Assembly (NCBI RefSeq): GCF_947242115.1
Contig: NC_074720.1
Coordinates: forward strand, 43,737,529 to 43,801,528
DNA: 64,000 bases
Direction of reading: 5' to 3'
From: Biomphalaria glabrata
Taxonomy: Eukaryota; Mollusca; Gastropoda; Planorbidae
Position numbers and translations under genes: made by a program. The notes under the pieces were generated by a model that saw only the letters and a program-made list of their open reading frames with translations, was not told where the DNA came from and made no database searches. This document shows, in pieces, positions 45,739 to 61,700 of this stretch (its first letter is position 1; the number at the start of each line of letters is the position of its first letter).

Positions 45739-48700
45739 CTGGTGCTGGCAACATTGTTCGTTAACGAAGCAGATGATCAGATCATTTTCTACTCTATAGA
45801 TCGCAAATTCTAAAAGGAAATCCAACTACTTAAATTAATAACCAAACAAAACAAGTCTTGTGTACTTTCGAAGGACTGTAGAAGAGCCACTAGTCTTAAC
45901 TTTTTACAAACATGGAATGTGATTGATTATTTGAATACAAAACAACAACTGAATATTTATAAGAGTATACTTTCAAAAAAACAAGTTGAAGGGCCAATCA
46001 TACTTGAAATATTCAATTTTCAGTACGTTCAAAATACAATATCTCAGATACACTAGTATTTATTACGATCTAACTTCTTGTTCCACAAAGAGATATATAT
46101 ATAGTTCGTCCATCGTGGTTCGATGATGACCACTTTGTCATCCAGGGGGCTGAGGGCTTTGCACTGGGGTTTTATGCCTCCTCATGTGGCTGGTGAGACC
46201 TATGTGAGCCCAGGATGTTCAGCGGCACACTTGGCGGGTTATTCCAGCTGGAGCTAGTGTCGTTTGCCTTGCTTTTCTTCTCTGGCGTTTTTCTTCTGCC
46301 AGCGTTGTTCTTTTTTTTTTCTCAGCAACCTGTGAGCCAGTTTTCACAGCGCGACGCCATGATGCTCTGTCATGTGCCTCTGTCTACCAGGTGGCTGGGT
46401 CTATGCTAAACGCCTTCACAGAAGCTTTAAGGGTGTCCCTGAAGCGCTTTCTTTGACCACCTAGCGAGCGCTTTCCTTTGCTTAGTTGGCCATACAAGAG
46501 TCGTTTAGGGATGCGGTGGTCTTCCATTCTGCAGAGATAACGAAGGACAAACATACTTACTCTTTCTCAAACACATAGAAAGAAAATTTAGAAAATAAGT
46601 TTACATCACGTGCAGACTTATCACATTCATAACCTCAAAGTACATAAAAAATGGATACAACTCATACCAAAGTTACAACAAATAAACAATCCATTTAATT
46701 ATCCCATACATAACCCTGACATGACCATGCCTCATATATAAACTTTGAACAACGTTCAACGTCTGTTTAAACAATGAAGAAAATAAGTTTGAATGTATGG
46801 GTGTGTGTGTTTGTATAAGTAATAACTATTAAAAATGTGCATGTGTATGTATTTAATACATCATTTATTTGCTTTAAAATTATAATTACTAAAAATTAGC
46901 TATAAATTATTTATTATTTTTTTTTCAACAAGAGAGACAATTAGGACTGGAAGATGCAAGGTGGTAATTTCTTTTGGTTACATCCCTTTGAGCAAATTAA
47001 TAAATTTTCAAGACAACCCAAACAGGAGAGGATTTCATGAAAATGGACCAAATGGACTACTAAATTGTTAAAAAAAAAATAAAACAGAAACAGAAAATGA
47101 AAAAACAACAACACTATTACAATAAATAATAATAAAAATAAATTTAATCTTAAAAATGAGTTATATGCCAAAATGAAATATTTTTTAAGCTCTTCATACA
47201 CATACTTACTTTGAGCTCTGTACTTTAATAGAAACCAAATGGCTTCAATATATGTACATTTTTATAAATCTAGCATACCCCAGATGGTACCAATGGATAT
47301 AGGATGGAGGTCCTTTGTCTTAGGTTCTTAAGGAAAAAATTGTTGCAAAAATAATTTAAATAAAAATGAATGCTAATAACTTATAAGTCTTATAAAAAAA
47401 TATTTAAAATATAGTTTGGCAATACTTATTTTTAGGAACACTTTCAAAAAAATTTGGTGAATGTTTTTTTCACCGATATCTGGACATTTGCTGTCATCAT
47501 TTTATGGACCTTTGCTGTCACCTTTTTCTGGACCTTTGCTGTCATCATTTTTTGGACCTCTGCTGTCATCATTTTCTGAACCCCTTGCTGTCACCATTTT
47601 ATGGATCATCGCTGCAGCCTACTCTGCGATCATACTGAAAATCCTGGAAAATGACTTTGATAAAAAAATTTTTTTTTTTTTTATAAAATTTTCCTTGTGT
47701 TATTATTAATTTAGAATGATGTTTTGTGTGTTTTCTTTGAAAAAAAAATTAAAAAAAAAAAAAAAGAAGCCCAATAAAGAGGCCAAGAGCCGAAAAAAGA
47801 GGCAACGCCCCAAAAAAAAGGCAAAGAAAAGAGGCAAAAGCCCAAGGATTCCTAGGATGTACTAAGCTAGACAACTGAAGTCAAAAGCTAAAAAGCTGAG
47901 GTTTTCTTAAAAAAAAAAAAGAAAACAAAAAAAGTTCTAGATATCTGTTCACTTTCAGACATATTTAACAGGACGTCATAAAATTTTTTGAAAATGTATA
48001 TGAACAATAAAAAACAATACATCGGACTAACTATTGTTTTTTTTCTAAGAATATATATATATATCTAGACAACATTATCATTATTTACTTACGATATCGT
48101 TGTACAGATTTTTCTTTTTGACAAAAAAAATTTGTATATATTTATGCTTACAGAGAGATTTGAACCTCGTACCTTTGGCTCCAAAAGCCACCATTTAACG
48201 TACAAAGCCACACGTCCTATATGAAAGATTTAAAATATTTCTATATATAAATTACTTTCAAAAAAATTTTCTTTTGAATAATAAATCTTAATCTTCTTTT
48301 TCGGCTATACTTCATAAACATTTTTTTTTAAATCTGTAACTTTAAATAACTAAAACGTTATAGATTATCCTAAAAGAATAAGCATAAACAAAAAAAAAAA
48401 AGGTTTTATGTGTCATATTTTCTTACGGTTGACCTTTAAAATTGTTAGTCTAGTAATATTTATACATATTAAAAATAGATAAACCTTTTTTCCAACAGTT
48501 ATCTACCTTTGAAGGTTGACCTTTCCGTACATTATTTTCGTAACAGAATGACATAGAGAACTCTATTGACATTTTCTAATGAAAATTTTTGCATTTTTTA
48601 TAATAAAAAAATATTTGTTTTAGTTTTAGAATTAAATAGGCACAATAATTAGATAAATATTTTACAATTCTATATTATAAAAAATCTAAAATATCCATTA

Positions 48701-48993
48701 TCTTCTATTTATTTTTGAAACCTACAATTAAAAGTTATTAAAACTTGTACGTTTTTATCAACAACCAAATATACGTTTTATACCTTCTTTATATATCTTG
48801 AAGCATCTAATGCCCATTATATTATAACAATATTACGACATAAAGAGTAACCAGTCAATCGTTTGGCTTCCGACACTGAAATCTTGGTTTGATATCTCGA
48901 CAAAGATATTACAATTTCATAATTGTCCTTAGCTATTCTAAGTCCATCCAAACCCAGTATTGTAACGTAATTTGGGGAAAAAAGACTTTCAGA
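45739..48993. repeat. Macrosatellite unit U2
   Basis: 3255 bp. First unit with TTCTTTTTTTTTTCTC at 46310. Carries AGATGGTACCAATGG at the variable block near 47283. Confidence 0.95.
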
Positions 48994-51900
48994 CTGGTGC
49001 TGGCAACATTGTTCGTTAACGAAGCAGATGATCAGATCATTTTCTACTCTATAGATCGCAAATTCTAAAAGGAAATCCAACTACTTAAATTAATAACCAA
49101 ACAAAACAAGTCTTGTGTACTTTCGCAGGACTGTAGAAGAGCCACTACTCTTAACTTTTTACAAACATGGAATGTGATTGATTATTTGAATACAAAACAA
49201 CAACTGAATATTTATAAGAGTATACTTTCAAAAAAACAAGTTGAAGGGCCAATCATACTTGAAATATTCAATTTTCAGTACGTTCAAAATACAATATCTC
49301 AGATACACTAGTATTTATTACGATCTAACTTCTTGTTCCACAAAGAGATATATATATAGTTCGTCCATTGTGGTTCGATGATGACCACTTTGTCATCCAG
49401 GGGGCTGAGGGCTTTGCACTGGGGTTTTATGCCTCCTCATGTGGCTGGTGAGACCTATGTGAGCCCAGGATGTTCAGCGGCACACTTGGCGGGTTATTCC
49501 AGCTGGAGCTAGTGTCGTTTGCCTTGCTTTTCTTCTCTGGCGTTTTTCTTCTGCCAGAGTTGTTCTTTTTTTTTCTCAGCAACCTGTGAGCCAGTTTTCA
49601 CAGCGCGACGCCATGATGCTCTGTCATGTGCCTCTGTCTACCAGGTGGCTGGGTCTATGCTAAACGCCTTCACAGAAGCTTTAAGGGTGTCCCTGAAGCG
49701 CTTTCTTTGACCACCTAGCGAGCGCTTTCCTTTGCTTAGTTGGCCATACAAGAGTCGTTTAGGGATGCGGTGGTCTTCCATTCTGCAGAGATAACGAAGG
49801 ACAAACATACTTACTCTTTCTCAAACACATAGAAAGAAAATTTAGAAAATAAGTTTACATCACGTGCAGACTTATCACATTCATAACCTCAAAGTACATA
49901 AAAAATGGATACAACTCATACCAAAGTTACAACAAATAAACAATTCATTTAATTATCCCATACATAACCCTGACATGACCATACTCAATGGATAAACTTT
50001 GAACAACGTTCAACGTCTGTTTAAACAATGAAGAAAATAAGTATGAATGTATGGGTGTGTGTGTTTGTATAAGTAATAACTATTAAAAATGTGCATGTGT
50101 ATGTATTTAATACATCATTTATTTGCTTTAAAATTATAATTACTAAAAATTAGCTATAAATTATTTATTAATTTTTTTTCAACAAGAGAGACAATTAGGA
50201 CTGGAAGATGCAAGGTGGTAATTTCTTTTGGTTACATCCCTTTGAGCAAATTAATAAATTTTCAAGACAACCCAAACAGGAGAGGATTTCATGAAAATGG
50301 ACCAAATGGACTACTAAATTGTTAAAAAAAAATAAAACAGAAACAGAAAATGAAAAAACAACAACACTATTACAATAAATAATATTAAAAATAAATTTAA
50401 TCTTAAAAATGAGTTATATGCCAAAATGAAATATTTTTTAAGCTCTTCATACACATACTTACTTTGAGCTCTGTACTTTAATAGAAACCAAATGGCTTCA
50501 ATATATGTACATTTTTATAAATCTAGCATACCCCAGAGGATTGCAATGGATATAGGATGGAGGTCCTTTGTCTTAGGTTTTAAGGAAAAAATTGTTGCAA
50601 AAATAATTTAAATAAAAATGAATGCTAATAACTTAAAAGTCTTATAAAAAAATATTTAAAGTAAAGTTTGGCAATACTTATTTTTAGGAACACTTTCAAA
50701 AAAATTTGGTGAATGTTTTTTTCACCAATTTCTGGACATTTGCTGTCATCATTTTATGGACCTTTGCTGTCACCTTTTTCTTGACCTTTGCTGTCATCAT
50801 TTTTTGGACCACTGCTGTCATCATTTTCTGAACCCCTTGCTGTCACCATTTTATGGATCATCGCTGCAGCCTACTCTGCGATCATACTGAAAATCCTGGA
50901 AAATGACTTTGATAAAAAAAATTTATTTTTTTTTATAAAATTTTCCTTGTGTTATTATTAATTTAGAATGATGTTTTGTGTGTTTTCTTTGAAAAAAAAA
51001 ATTATAAAAAAAAAAAAGAAGCCCAATAAAGAGGCCAAGAGCCGAAAAAAGAGGCAACGCCCAAAAAAAAGGCAAAGAAAAGAGGCAAAAGCCCAAGGAT
51101 TCCTAGGATGTACTAAGCTAGACAACTGAAGTCAAAAGCTAAAAAGCTGAGGTTTTCTTAAAAAAAAAAAAGAAAACAAAAAAAGTTCTAGATATCTGTT
51201 CACTTTAAGACATATTTAACAGGACGTCATAAAATTTTTTGAAAATGTATATGAACAATAAAAAACAATACATCGGACTAACTATTGTTTTTTTTCTAAG
51301 AATATATATATATATATATCTAGACAACATTATCATTATTTACTTACGATATCGTTGTACAGATTTTTCTTTTTGACAAAAAAAATTTGTATATATTTAT
51401 GCTTACAGAGAGATTTGAACCTCGTACCTTTGGCTCCAAAAGCCACCATTTAACGTACAAAGCCACACGTCCTATATGAAAGATTTAAAATATGCCTATA
51501 TATAAATTACTTTCAAAAAAAATTTCTTTTTGAATAAAAAATCTTAATCTTCTTTTTCGGCTATACTTCATAAACATTTTTTTTTAAATCTGTAACTTTA
51601 AATAACTAAAACGTTATAGATTATCCTAAAAGAATAAGCATAAACAAAAAAAAAAGGTTTTATGTGTCATATTTTCTTACGGTTGACCTTTAAAATTGTT
51701 AGTCTAGTAATATTTATACATATTAAAAATAGATAAACCTTTTTTCCAACAGTTATCTACCTTTGAAGGTTGACCTTTCCGTACATTATTTTCGTAACAG
51801 AATGACATAGAGAACTCTATTGACATTTTCTAATGAAAATTTTTGCATTTTTTATAATAAAAAAATATTTGTTTTAGTTTTAGAATTAAATAGGCACAAT

Positions 51901-52246
51901 AATTAGATAAATATTTTACAATTCTATATTATAAAAAATCTAAAATATCCATTATCTTCTATTTATTTTTGAAACCTACAATTAAAAGTTATTAAAACTT
52001 GTACGTTTTTATAAACAACCAAATATACGTTTTATACCTTCTTTATATATCTTGAAGCATCTAATGCCCATTATTTTCCAACATATTACGACATAAAGAG
52101 TAACCAGTCAACCGTTTGGCTTCCGACACTGAAATCTTGGTTTGATATCTCGACAAAGATATTACAATTTCATAATTGTCCTTAGCTATTCTAAGTCCAT
52201 CCAAACCCAGTATTGTAACGTAATTTGGGGAAAAAAGACTTTCAGA
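48994..52246. repeat. Macrosatellite unit U3
   Basis: 3253 bp. The most distinctive internal unit: GTCCATTGTGG at 49363, ATACTCAATGGATAAAC near 49982, CACCAATTTCTGG near 50723, AGAGGATTGCAATGG at the variable block. The SINE junction just before it (48817-48840) also differs. Confidence 0.95.
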
Positions 52247-55200
52247 CTGGTGCTGGCAACATTGTTCGTTAACGAAGCAGATGATCAGATCATTTTCTAC
52301 TCTATAGATCGCAAATTCTAAAAGGAAATCCAACTACTTAAATTAATAACCAAACAAAACAAGTCTTGTGTACTTTCGAAGGACTGTAGAAGAGCCACTA
52401 GTCTTAACTTTTACAAACATGGAATGTGATTGATTATTTGAATACAAAACAACAACTGAATATTTATAAGAGTATACTTTTTAAAAAAACAAGTTGAAGG
52501 GCCAATCATACTTGAAATATTCAATTTTCAGTACGTTCAAAATACAATATCTCAGATACACTAGTATTTATTACGATCTAACTTCTTGTTCCACAAAGAG
52601 ATATATATATAGTTCGTCCATCGTGGTTCGATGATGACCACTTTGTCATCCAGGGGGCTGAGGGCTTTGCACTGGGGTTTTATGCCTCCTCATGTGGCTG
52701 GTGAGACCTATGTGAGCCCAGGATGTTCAGCGGCACACTTGGCGGGTTATTCCAGCTGGAGCTAGTGTCGTTTGCCTTGCTTTTCTTCTCTGGCGTTTTT
52801 CTTCTGCCAGCGTTGTTCTTTTTTTTTTCTCAGCAACCTGTGAGCCAGTTTTCACAGCGCGACGCCATGATGCTCTGTCATGTGCCTCTGTCTACCAGGT
52901 GGCTGGGTCTATGCTAAACGCCTTCACAGAAGCTTTAAGGGTGTCCCTGAAGCGCTTTCTTTGACCACCTAGCGAGCGCTTTCCTTTGCTTAGTTGGCCA
53001 TACAAGAGTCGTTTAGGGATGCGGTGGTCTTCCATTCTGCAGAGATAACGAAGGACAAACATACTTACTCTTTCTCAAACACATAGAAAGAAAATTTAGA
53101 AAATAAGTTTACATCACGTGCAGACTTATCACATTCATAACCTCAAAGTACATAAAAAATGGATACAACTCATACCAAAGTTACAACAAATAAAAAATTC
53201 ATTTAATTATCCCATACATAACCCTGACATGACCATGCCTCACATATAAACTTTGAACAACGTTCAACGTCTGTTTAAACAATGAAGAAAATAAGTTTGA
53301 ATGTATGGGTGTGTGTGTTTGTATAAGTAATAACTATTAAAAATGTGCATGTGTATGTATTTAATACATCATTTATTTGCTTTAAAATTATAATTACTAA
53401 AAATTAGCTATAAATTATTTATTAATTTTTTTTCAACAAGAGAGACAATTAGGACTGGAAGATGCAAGGTGGTAATTTCTTTTGGTTACATCCCTTTGAG
53501 CAAATTAATAAATTTTCAAGACAACCCAAACAGGAGAGGATTTCATGAAAATGGACCAAATGGACTACTAAATTGTTAAAAAAAAAATAAAACAGAAACA
53601 GAAAATGAAAAAACAACAACACTATTACAATAAATAATAATAAAAATAAATTTAATCTTAAAAATGAGTTATATGCCAAAATGAAATATTTTTTAAGCTC
53701 TTCATACACATACTTACTTTGAGCTCTGTACTTTAATAGAAACCAAATGGCTTCAATATATGTACATTTTTATAAATCTAGCATACCCCAGAGGGCTCCA
53801 ATGGGTATAGGATGGAGGTCCTTTGTCTTAGGTTCTTAAGGAAAAAATTGTTGCAAAAATAATTTAAATAAAAATGAATGCTAATAACTTATAAGTCTTA
53901 TAAAAAAATATTTAAAATATAGTTTGGCAATACTTATTTTTAGGAACACTTTCAAAAAAATTTGGTGAATGTTTTTTTTCACCGATTTCTGGACATTTGC
54001 TGTCATCATTTTATGGACCTTTGCTGTCACCTTTTTCTGGACCTTTGCTGTCATCATTTTTGGACCTCTGCTGTCATCATTTTCTGAACCCCTTGCTGTC
54101 ACCATTTTATGGATCATCGCTGCAGCCTACTCTGCGATCATACTGAAAATCCTGGAAAATGACTTTGATAAAAAAAATAATTTTTTTTTATAAAATTTTC
54201 CTTGTGTTATTATTAATTTAGAATGATGTTTTAGGTGTTATCTTTGAAAAAAAAAATTATAAAAAAAAAAAAAAGAAGCCCAATAAAGAGGCCAAGAGCC
54301 GAAAAAAGAGGCAACGCCCAAAAAAAAGGCAAAGAAAAGAGGCAAAAGCCCAAGGATTCCTAGGATGTACTAAGCTAGACAACTGAAGTCAAAAGCTAAA
54401 AAGCTGAGGTTTTCTTAAAAAAAAAAAAGAAAACAAAAAAAGTTCTAGATATCTGTTCACTTTAAGACATATTTAACAGGACGTCATAAAATTTTTTGAA
54501 AATGTATATGAACAATAAAAAACAATACATCGGACTAACTATTGTTTTTTTTCTAAGAATATATATATATATCTAGACAACATTATCATTATTTACTTAC
54601 GATATCGTTGTACAGATTTTTCTTTTTGACAAAAAAAATTTGTATATATTTATGCTTACAGAGAGATTTGAACCTCGTACCTTTGGCTCCAAAAGCCACC
54701 ATTTAACGTACAAAGCCACACGTCCTATATGAAAGATTTAAAATATTCCTATATATAAATTACTTTCAAAAAAATTTTCTTTTTGAATAATAAATCTTAA
54801 TCTTCTTTTTCGGCTATACTTCATAAACATTTTTTTTTAAATCTGTAACTTTAAATAACTAAAACGTTATAGATTATCCTAAAAGAATAAGCATAAACAA
54901 AAAAAAAAAGGTTTTATGTGTCATATTTTCTTACGGTTGACCTTTAAAATTGTTAGTCTAGTAATATTTATACATATTAAAAATAGATAAACCTTTTTTC
55001 CAACAGTTATCTACCTTTGAAGGTTGACCTTTCCGTACATTATTTTCGTAACAGAATGACATAGAGAACTCTATTGACATTTTCTAATGAAAATTTTTGC
55101 ATTTTTTATAATAAAAAAATATTTGTTTTAGTTTTAGAATTAAATAGGCACAATAATTAGATAAATATTTTACAATTCTATATTATAAAAAATCTAAAAT

Positions 55201-55500
55201 ATCCATTATCTTCTATTTATTTTTGAAACCTACAATTAAAAGTTATTAAAACTTGTACGTTTTTATAAACAACCAAATATACGTTTTATACCTTCTTTAT
55301 ATATCTTGAAGCATCTAATGCCCATTATTTTCCAACATATTACGACATAAAGAGTAACCAGTCAACCGTTTGGCTTCCGACACTGAAATCTTGGTTTGAT
55401 ATCTCGACAAAGATATTACAATTTCATAATTGTCCTTAGCTATTCTAAGTCCATCCAAACCCAGTATTGTAACGTAATTTGGGGAAAAAAGACTTTCAGA
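52247..55500. repeat. Macrosatellite unit U4
   Basis: 3254 bp. Shares ACTTTAAGACATATTT with U3 and U5-U6 where U1-U2 have ACTTTCAGAC. Variable block AGAGGGCTCCAATGGG. Confidence 0.95.
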
Positions 55501-58500
55501 CTGGTGCTGGCAACATTGTTCGTTAACGAAGCAGATGATCAGATCATTTTCTACTCTATAGATCGCAAATTCTAAAAGGAAATCCAACTACTTAAATTAA
55601 TAACCAAACAAAACAAGTCTTGTGTACTTTCGAAGGACTGTAGAAGAGCCACTAGTCTTAACTTTTTACAAACATGGAATGTGATTGATTATTTGAATAC
55701 AAAACAACAACTGAATATTTATAAGAGTATACTTTCAAAAAAACAAGTTGAAGGGCCAATCATACTTGAAATATTCAATTTTCAGTACGTTCAAAATACA
55801 ATATCTCAGATACACTAGTATTTATTACGATCTAACTTCTTGTTCCACAAAGAGATATATATATAGTTCGTCCATCGTGGTTCGATGATGACCACTTTGT
55901 CATCCAGGGGGCTGAGGGCTTTGCACTGGGGTTTTATGCCTCCTCATGTAGCTGGTGAGACCTATGTGAGCCCAGGATGTTCAGCGGCACACTTGGCGGG
56001 TTATTCCAGCTGGAGCTAGTGTCGTTTGCCTTGCTTTTCTTCTCTGGCGTTTTTCTTCTGCCAGCGTTGTTCTTTTTTTTTTCTCAGCAACCTGTGAGCC
56101 AGTTTTCACAGCGCGACGCCATGATGCTCTGTCATGTGCCTCTGTCTACCAGGTGGCTGGGTCTATGCTAAACGCCTTCACAGAAGCTTTAAGGGTGTCC
56201 CTGAAGCGCTTTCTTTGACCACCTAGCGAGCGCTTTCCTTTGCTTAGTTGGCCATACAAGAGTCGTTTAGGGATGCGGTGGTCTTCCATTCTGCAGAGAT
56301 AACGAAGGACAAACATACTTACTCTTTCTCAAACACATAGAAAGAAAATTTAGAAAATAAGTTTACATCACGTGCAGACTTATCACATTCATAACCTCAA
56401 AGTACATAAAAAATGGATACAACTCATACCAAAGTTACAACAAATAAACAATCCATTTAATTATCCCATACATAACCCTGACATGACCATGCCTCATATA
56501 TAAACTTTGAACAACGTTCAACGTCTGTTTAAACAATGAAGAAAATAAGTTTGAATGTATGGGTGTGTGTGTTTGTATAAGTAATAACTATTAAAAATGT
56601 GCATGTGTATGTATTTAATACATCATTTATTTGCTTTAAAATTATAATTACTAAAAATTAGCTATAAATTATTTATTAATTTTTTTTCAACAAGAGAGAC
56701 AATTAGGACTGGAAGATGCAAGGTGGTAATTTCTTTTGGTTACATCCCTTTGAGCAAATTAATAAATTTTCAAGACAACCCAAACAGGAGAGGATTTCAT
56801 GAAAATGGACCAAATGGACTACTAAATTGTTAAAAAAAAATAAAACAGAAACAGAAAATGAAAAAACAACAACACTATTACAATAAATAATAATAAAAAT
56901 AAATTTAATCTTAAAAATGAGTTATATGCCAAAATGAAATATTTTTTAAGCTCTTCATACACATACTTACTTTGAGCTCTGTACTTTAATAGAAACCAAA
57001 TGGCTTCAATATATGTACATTTTTATAAATCTAGCATACCCCAGAGGGCTCCATTGGATATAGGATGGAGGTCCTTTGTCTTAGGTTCTTAAGGAAAAAA
57101 TTGTTGCATAAAAATTATTTAAATAAAAATGAATGCTAATAACTTATAAGTCTTATAAAAATATATTTAAAATATAGTTTGGCAATACTTATTTTTAGGA
57201 ACACTTTCAAAAAAATTTGGTGAATGTTTTTTTCACCGATATCTGGACATTTGCTGTCATCATTTTATGGACCTTTGCTGTCACCTTTTTCTGGACCTTT
57301 GCTGTCATCATTTTTTGGACCTCTGCTGTCATCATTTTCTGAACCCCTTGCTGTCACCATTTTATGGATCATCGCTGCAGCCTACTCTGCGATCATACTG
57401 AAAATCCTGGAAAATGACTTTGATAAAAAAAATTTTTTTTTTTTATAAAATTTTCCTTGTGTTATTATTAATTTAGAATGATGTTTTGTGTGTTTTCTTT
57501 GAAAAAAAAATTAAAAAAAAAAAAAAAGAAGCCCAATAAAGAGGCCAAGAGCCGAAAAAAGAGGCAACGCCCCAAAAAAAAGGCAAAGAAAAGAGGCAAA
57601 AGCCCAAGGATTCCTAGGATGTACTAAGCTAGACAACTGAAGTCAAAAGCTAAAAAGCTGAGGTTTTCTTAAAAAAAAAAAGAAAACAAAAAAAGTTCTA
57701 GATATCTGTTCACTTTAAGACATATTTAACAGGACGTCATAAAATTTTTTGAAAATGTATATGAACAATAAAAAACAATACATCGGACTAACTATTGTTT
57801 TTTTTCTAAGAATATATATATATATCTAGACAACATTATCATTATTTACTTACGATATCGTTGTACAGATTTTTCTTTTTGACAAAAAAAATTTGTATAT
57901 ATTTATGCTTACAGAGAGATTTGAACCTCGTACCTTTGGCTCCAAAAGCCACCATTTAACGTACAAAGCCACACGTCCTATATGAAAGATTTAAAATATT
58001 CCTATATATAAATTACTTTCAAAAAAATTTTCTTTTTGAATAATAAATCTTAATCTTCTTTTTCGGCTATACTTCATAAACATTTTTTTTTAAATCTGTA
58101 ACTTTAAATAACTAAAACGTTATAGATTATCCTAAAAGAATAAGCATAAACAAAAAAAAAAAGGTTTTATGTGTCATATTTTCTTACGGTTGACCTTTAA
58201 AATTGTTAGTCTAGTAATATTTATACATATTAAAAATAGATAAACCTTTTTTCCAACAGTTATCTACCTTTGAAGGTTGACCTTTCCGTACATTATTTTC
58301 GTAACAGAATGACATAGAGAACTCTATTGACATTTTCTAATGAAAATTTTTGCATTTTTTATAATAAAAAAATATTTGTTTTAGTTTTAGAATTAAATAG
58401 GCACAATAATTAGATAAATATTTTACAATTCTATATTATAAAAAATCTAAAATATCCATTATCTTCTATTTATTTTTGAAACCTACAATTAAAAGTTATT

Positions 58501-58753
58501 AAAACTTGTACGTTTTTATAAACAACCAAATATACGTTTTATACCTTCTTTATATATCTTGAAGCATCTAATGCCCATTATTTTCCAACATATTACGACA
58601 TAAAGAGTAACCAGTCAACCGTTTGGCTTCCGACACTGAAATCTTGGTTTGATATCTCGACAAAGATATTACAATTTCATAATTGTCCTTAGCTATTCTA
58701 AGTCCATCCAAACCCAGTATTGTAACGTAATTTGGGGAAAAAAGACTTTCAGA
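55501..58753. repeat. Macrosatellite unit U5
   Basis: 3253 bp. First unit with CTCATGTAGCTGG (55945), a change shared only with U6 and U7. Variable block GAGGGCTCCATTGG, as in U6. Confidence 0.95.
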
Positions 58754-61700
58754 CTGGTGCTGGCAACATTGTTCGTTAACGAAGCGGATGATCAGATCAT
58801 TTTCTACTCTATAGATCGCAAATTCTAAAAGGAAATCCAACTACTTAAATTAATAACCAAACAAAACAAGTCTTGTGTACTTTCGAAGGACTGTAGAAGA
58901 GCCACTAGTCTTAACTTTTTACAAACATGGAATGTGATTGATTATTTGAATACAAAACAACAACTGAATATTTATAAGAGTATACTTTCAAAAAAACAAG
59001 TTGAAGGGCCAATCATACTTGAAATATTCAATTTTCAGTACGTTCAAAATACAATATCTCAGATACACTAGTATTTATTACGATCTAACTTCTTGTTCCA
59101 CAAAGAGATATATATATAGTTCGTCCATCGTGGTTCGATGATGACCACTTTGTCATCCAGGGGGCTGAGGGCTTTGCACTGGGGTTTTATGCCTCCTCAT
59201 GTAGCTGGTGAGACCTATGTGAGCCCAGGATGTTCAGCGGCACACTTGGCGGGTTATTCCAGCTGGAGCTAGTGTCGTTTGCCTTGCTTTTCTTCTCTGG
59301 CGTTTTTCTTCTGCCAGCGTTGTTCTTTTTTTTTTCTCAGCAACCTGTGAGCCAGTTTTCACAGCGCGACGCCATGATGCTCTGTCATGTGCCTCTGTCT
59401 ACCAGGTGGCTGGGTCTATGCTAAACGCCTTCACAGAAGCTTTAAGGGTGTCCCTGAAGCGCTTTCTTTGACCACCTAGCGAGCGCTTTCCTTTGCTTAG
59501 TTGGCCATACAAGAGTCGTTTAGGGATGCGGTGGTCTTCCATTCTGCAGAGATAACGAAGGACAAACATACTTACTCTTTCTCAAACACATAGAAAGAAA
59601 ATTTAGAAAATAAGTTTACATCACGTGCAGACTTATCACATTCATAACCTCAAAGTACATAAAAAATGGATACAACTCATACCAAAGTTACAACAAATAA
59701 ACAATCCATTTAATTATCCCATACATAACCCTGACATGACCATGCCTCATATATAAACTTTGAACAACGTTCAACGTCTGTTTAAACAATGAAGAAAATA
59801 AGTTTGAATGTATGGGTGTGTGTGTTTGTATAAGTAATAACTATTAAAAATGTGCATGTGTATGTATTTAATACATCATTTATTTGCTTTAAAATTATAA
59901 TTACTAAAAATTAGCTATAAATTATTTATTAATTTTTTTTCAACAAGAGAGACAATTAGGACTGGAAGATGCAAGGTGGTAATTTCTTTTGGTTACATCC
60001 CTTTGAGCAAATTAATAAATTTTCAAGACAACCCAAACAGGAGAGGATTTCATGAAAATGGACCAAATGGACTACTAAATTGTTAAAAAAAAATAAAACA
60101 GAAACAGAAAATGAAAAAACAACAACACTATTACAATAAATAATAATAAAAATAAATTTAATCTTAAAAATGAGTTATATGCCAAAATGAAATATTTTTT
60201 AAGCTCTTCATACACATACTTACTTTGAGCTCTGTACTTTAATAGAAACCAAATGGCTTCAATATATGTACATTTTTATAAATCTAGCATACCCCAGAGG
60301 GCTCCATTGGATATAGGATGGAGGTCCTTTGTCTTAGGTTCTTAAGGAAAAAATTGTTGCATAAAAATTATTTAAATAAAAATGAATGCTAATAACTTAT
60401 AAGTCTTATAAAAATATATTTAAAATATAGTTTGGCAATACTTATTTTTAGGAACACTTTCAAAAAAATTTGGTGAATGTTTTTTTCACCGATATCTGGA
60501 CATTTGCTGTCATCATTTTATGGACCTTTGCTGTCACCTTTTTCTGGACCTTTGCTGTCATCATTTTTTGGACCTCTGCTGTCATCATTTTCTGAACCCC
60601 TTGCTGTCACCATTTTATGGATCATCGCTGCAGCCTACTCTGCGATCATACTGAAAATCCTGGAAAATGACTTTGATAAAAAAAATTTTTTTTTTTTATA
60701 AAATTTTCCTTGTGTTATTATTAATTTAGAATGATGTTTTGTGTGTTTTCTTTGAAAAAAAAATTAAAAAAAAAAAAAAAGAAGCCCAATAAAGAGGCCA
60801 AGAGCCGAAAAAAGAGGCAACGCCCCAAAAAAAAGGCAAAGAAAAGAGGCAAAAGCCCAAGGATTCCTAGGATGTACTAAGCTAGACAACTGAAGTCAAA
60901 AGCTAAAAAGCTGAGGTTTTCTTAAAAAAAAAAAGAAAACAAAAAAAGTTCTAGATATCTGTTCACTTTAAGACATATTTAACAGGACGTCATAAAATTT
61001 TTTGAAAATGTATATGAACAATAAAAAACAATACATCGGACTAACTATTGTTTTTTTTCTAAGAATATATATATATATCTAGACAACATTATCATTATTT
61101 ACTTACGATATCGTTGTACAGATTTTTCTTTTTGACAAAAAAAATTTGTATATATTTATGCTTACAGAGAGATTTGAACCTCGTACCTTTGGCTCCAAAA
61201 GCCACCATTTAACGTACAAAGCCACACGTCCTATATGAAAGATTTAAAATATTCCTATATATAAATTACTTTCAAAAAAATTTTCTTTTTGAATAATAAA
61301 TCTTAATCTTCTTTTTCGGCTATACTTCATAAACATTTTTTTTTAAATCTGTAACTTTAAATAACTAAAACGTTATAGATTATCCTAAAAGAATAAGCAT
61401 AAACAAAAAAAAAAAGGTTTTATGTGTCATATTTTCTTACGGTTGACCTTTAAAATTGTTAGTCTAGTAATATTTATACATATTAAAAATAGATAAACCT
61501 TTTTTCCAACAGTTATCTACCTTTGAAGGTTGACCTTTCCGTACATTATTTTCGTAACAGAATGACATAGAGAACTCTATTGACATTTTCTAATGAAAAT
61601 TTTTGCATTTTTTATAATAAAAAAATATTTGTTTTAGTTTTAGAATTAAATAGGCACAATAATTAGATAAATATTTTACAATTCTATATTATAAAAAATC

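Noticed and set aside
46941-53709. 86-residue Leu/Phe-rich minus frame in units U2 and U4
   Set aside because: It arises from A-rich tracts on the plus strand, and changes in poly-A length break it in the other units.
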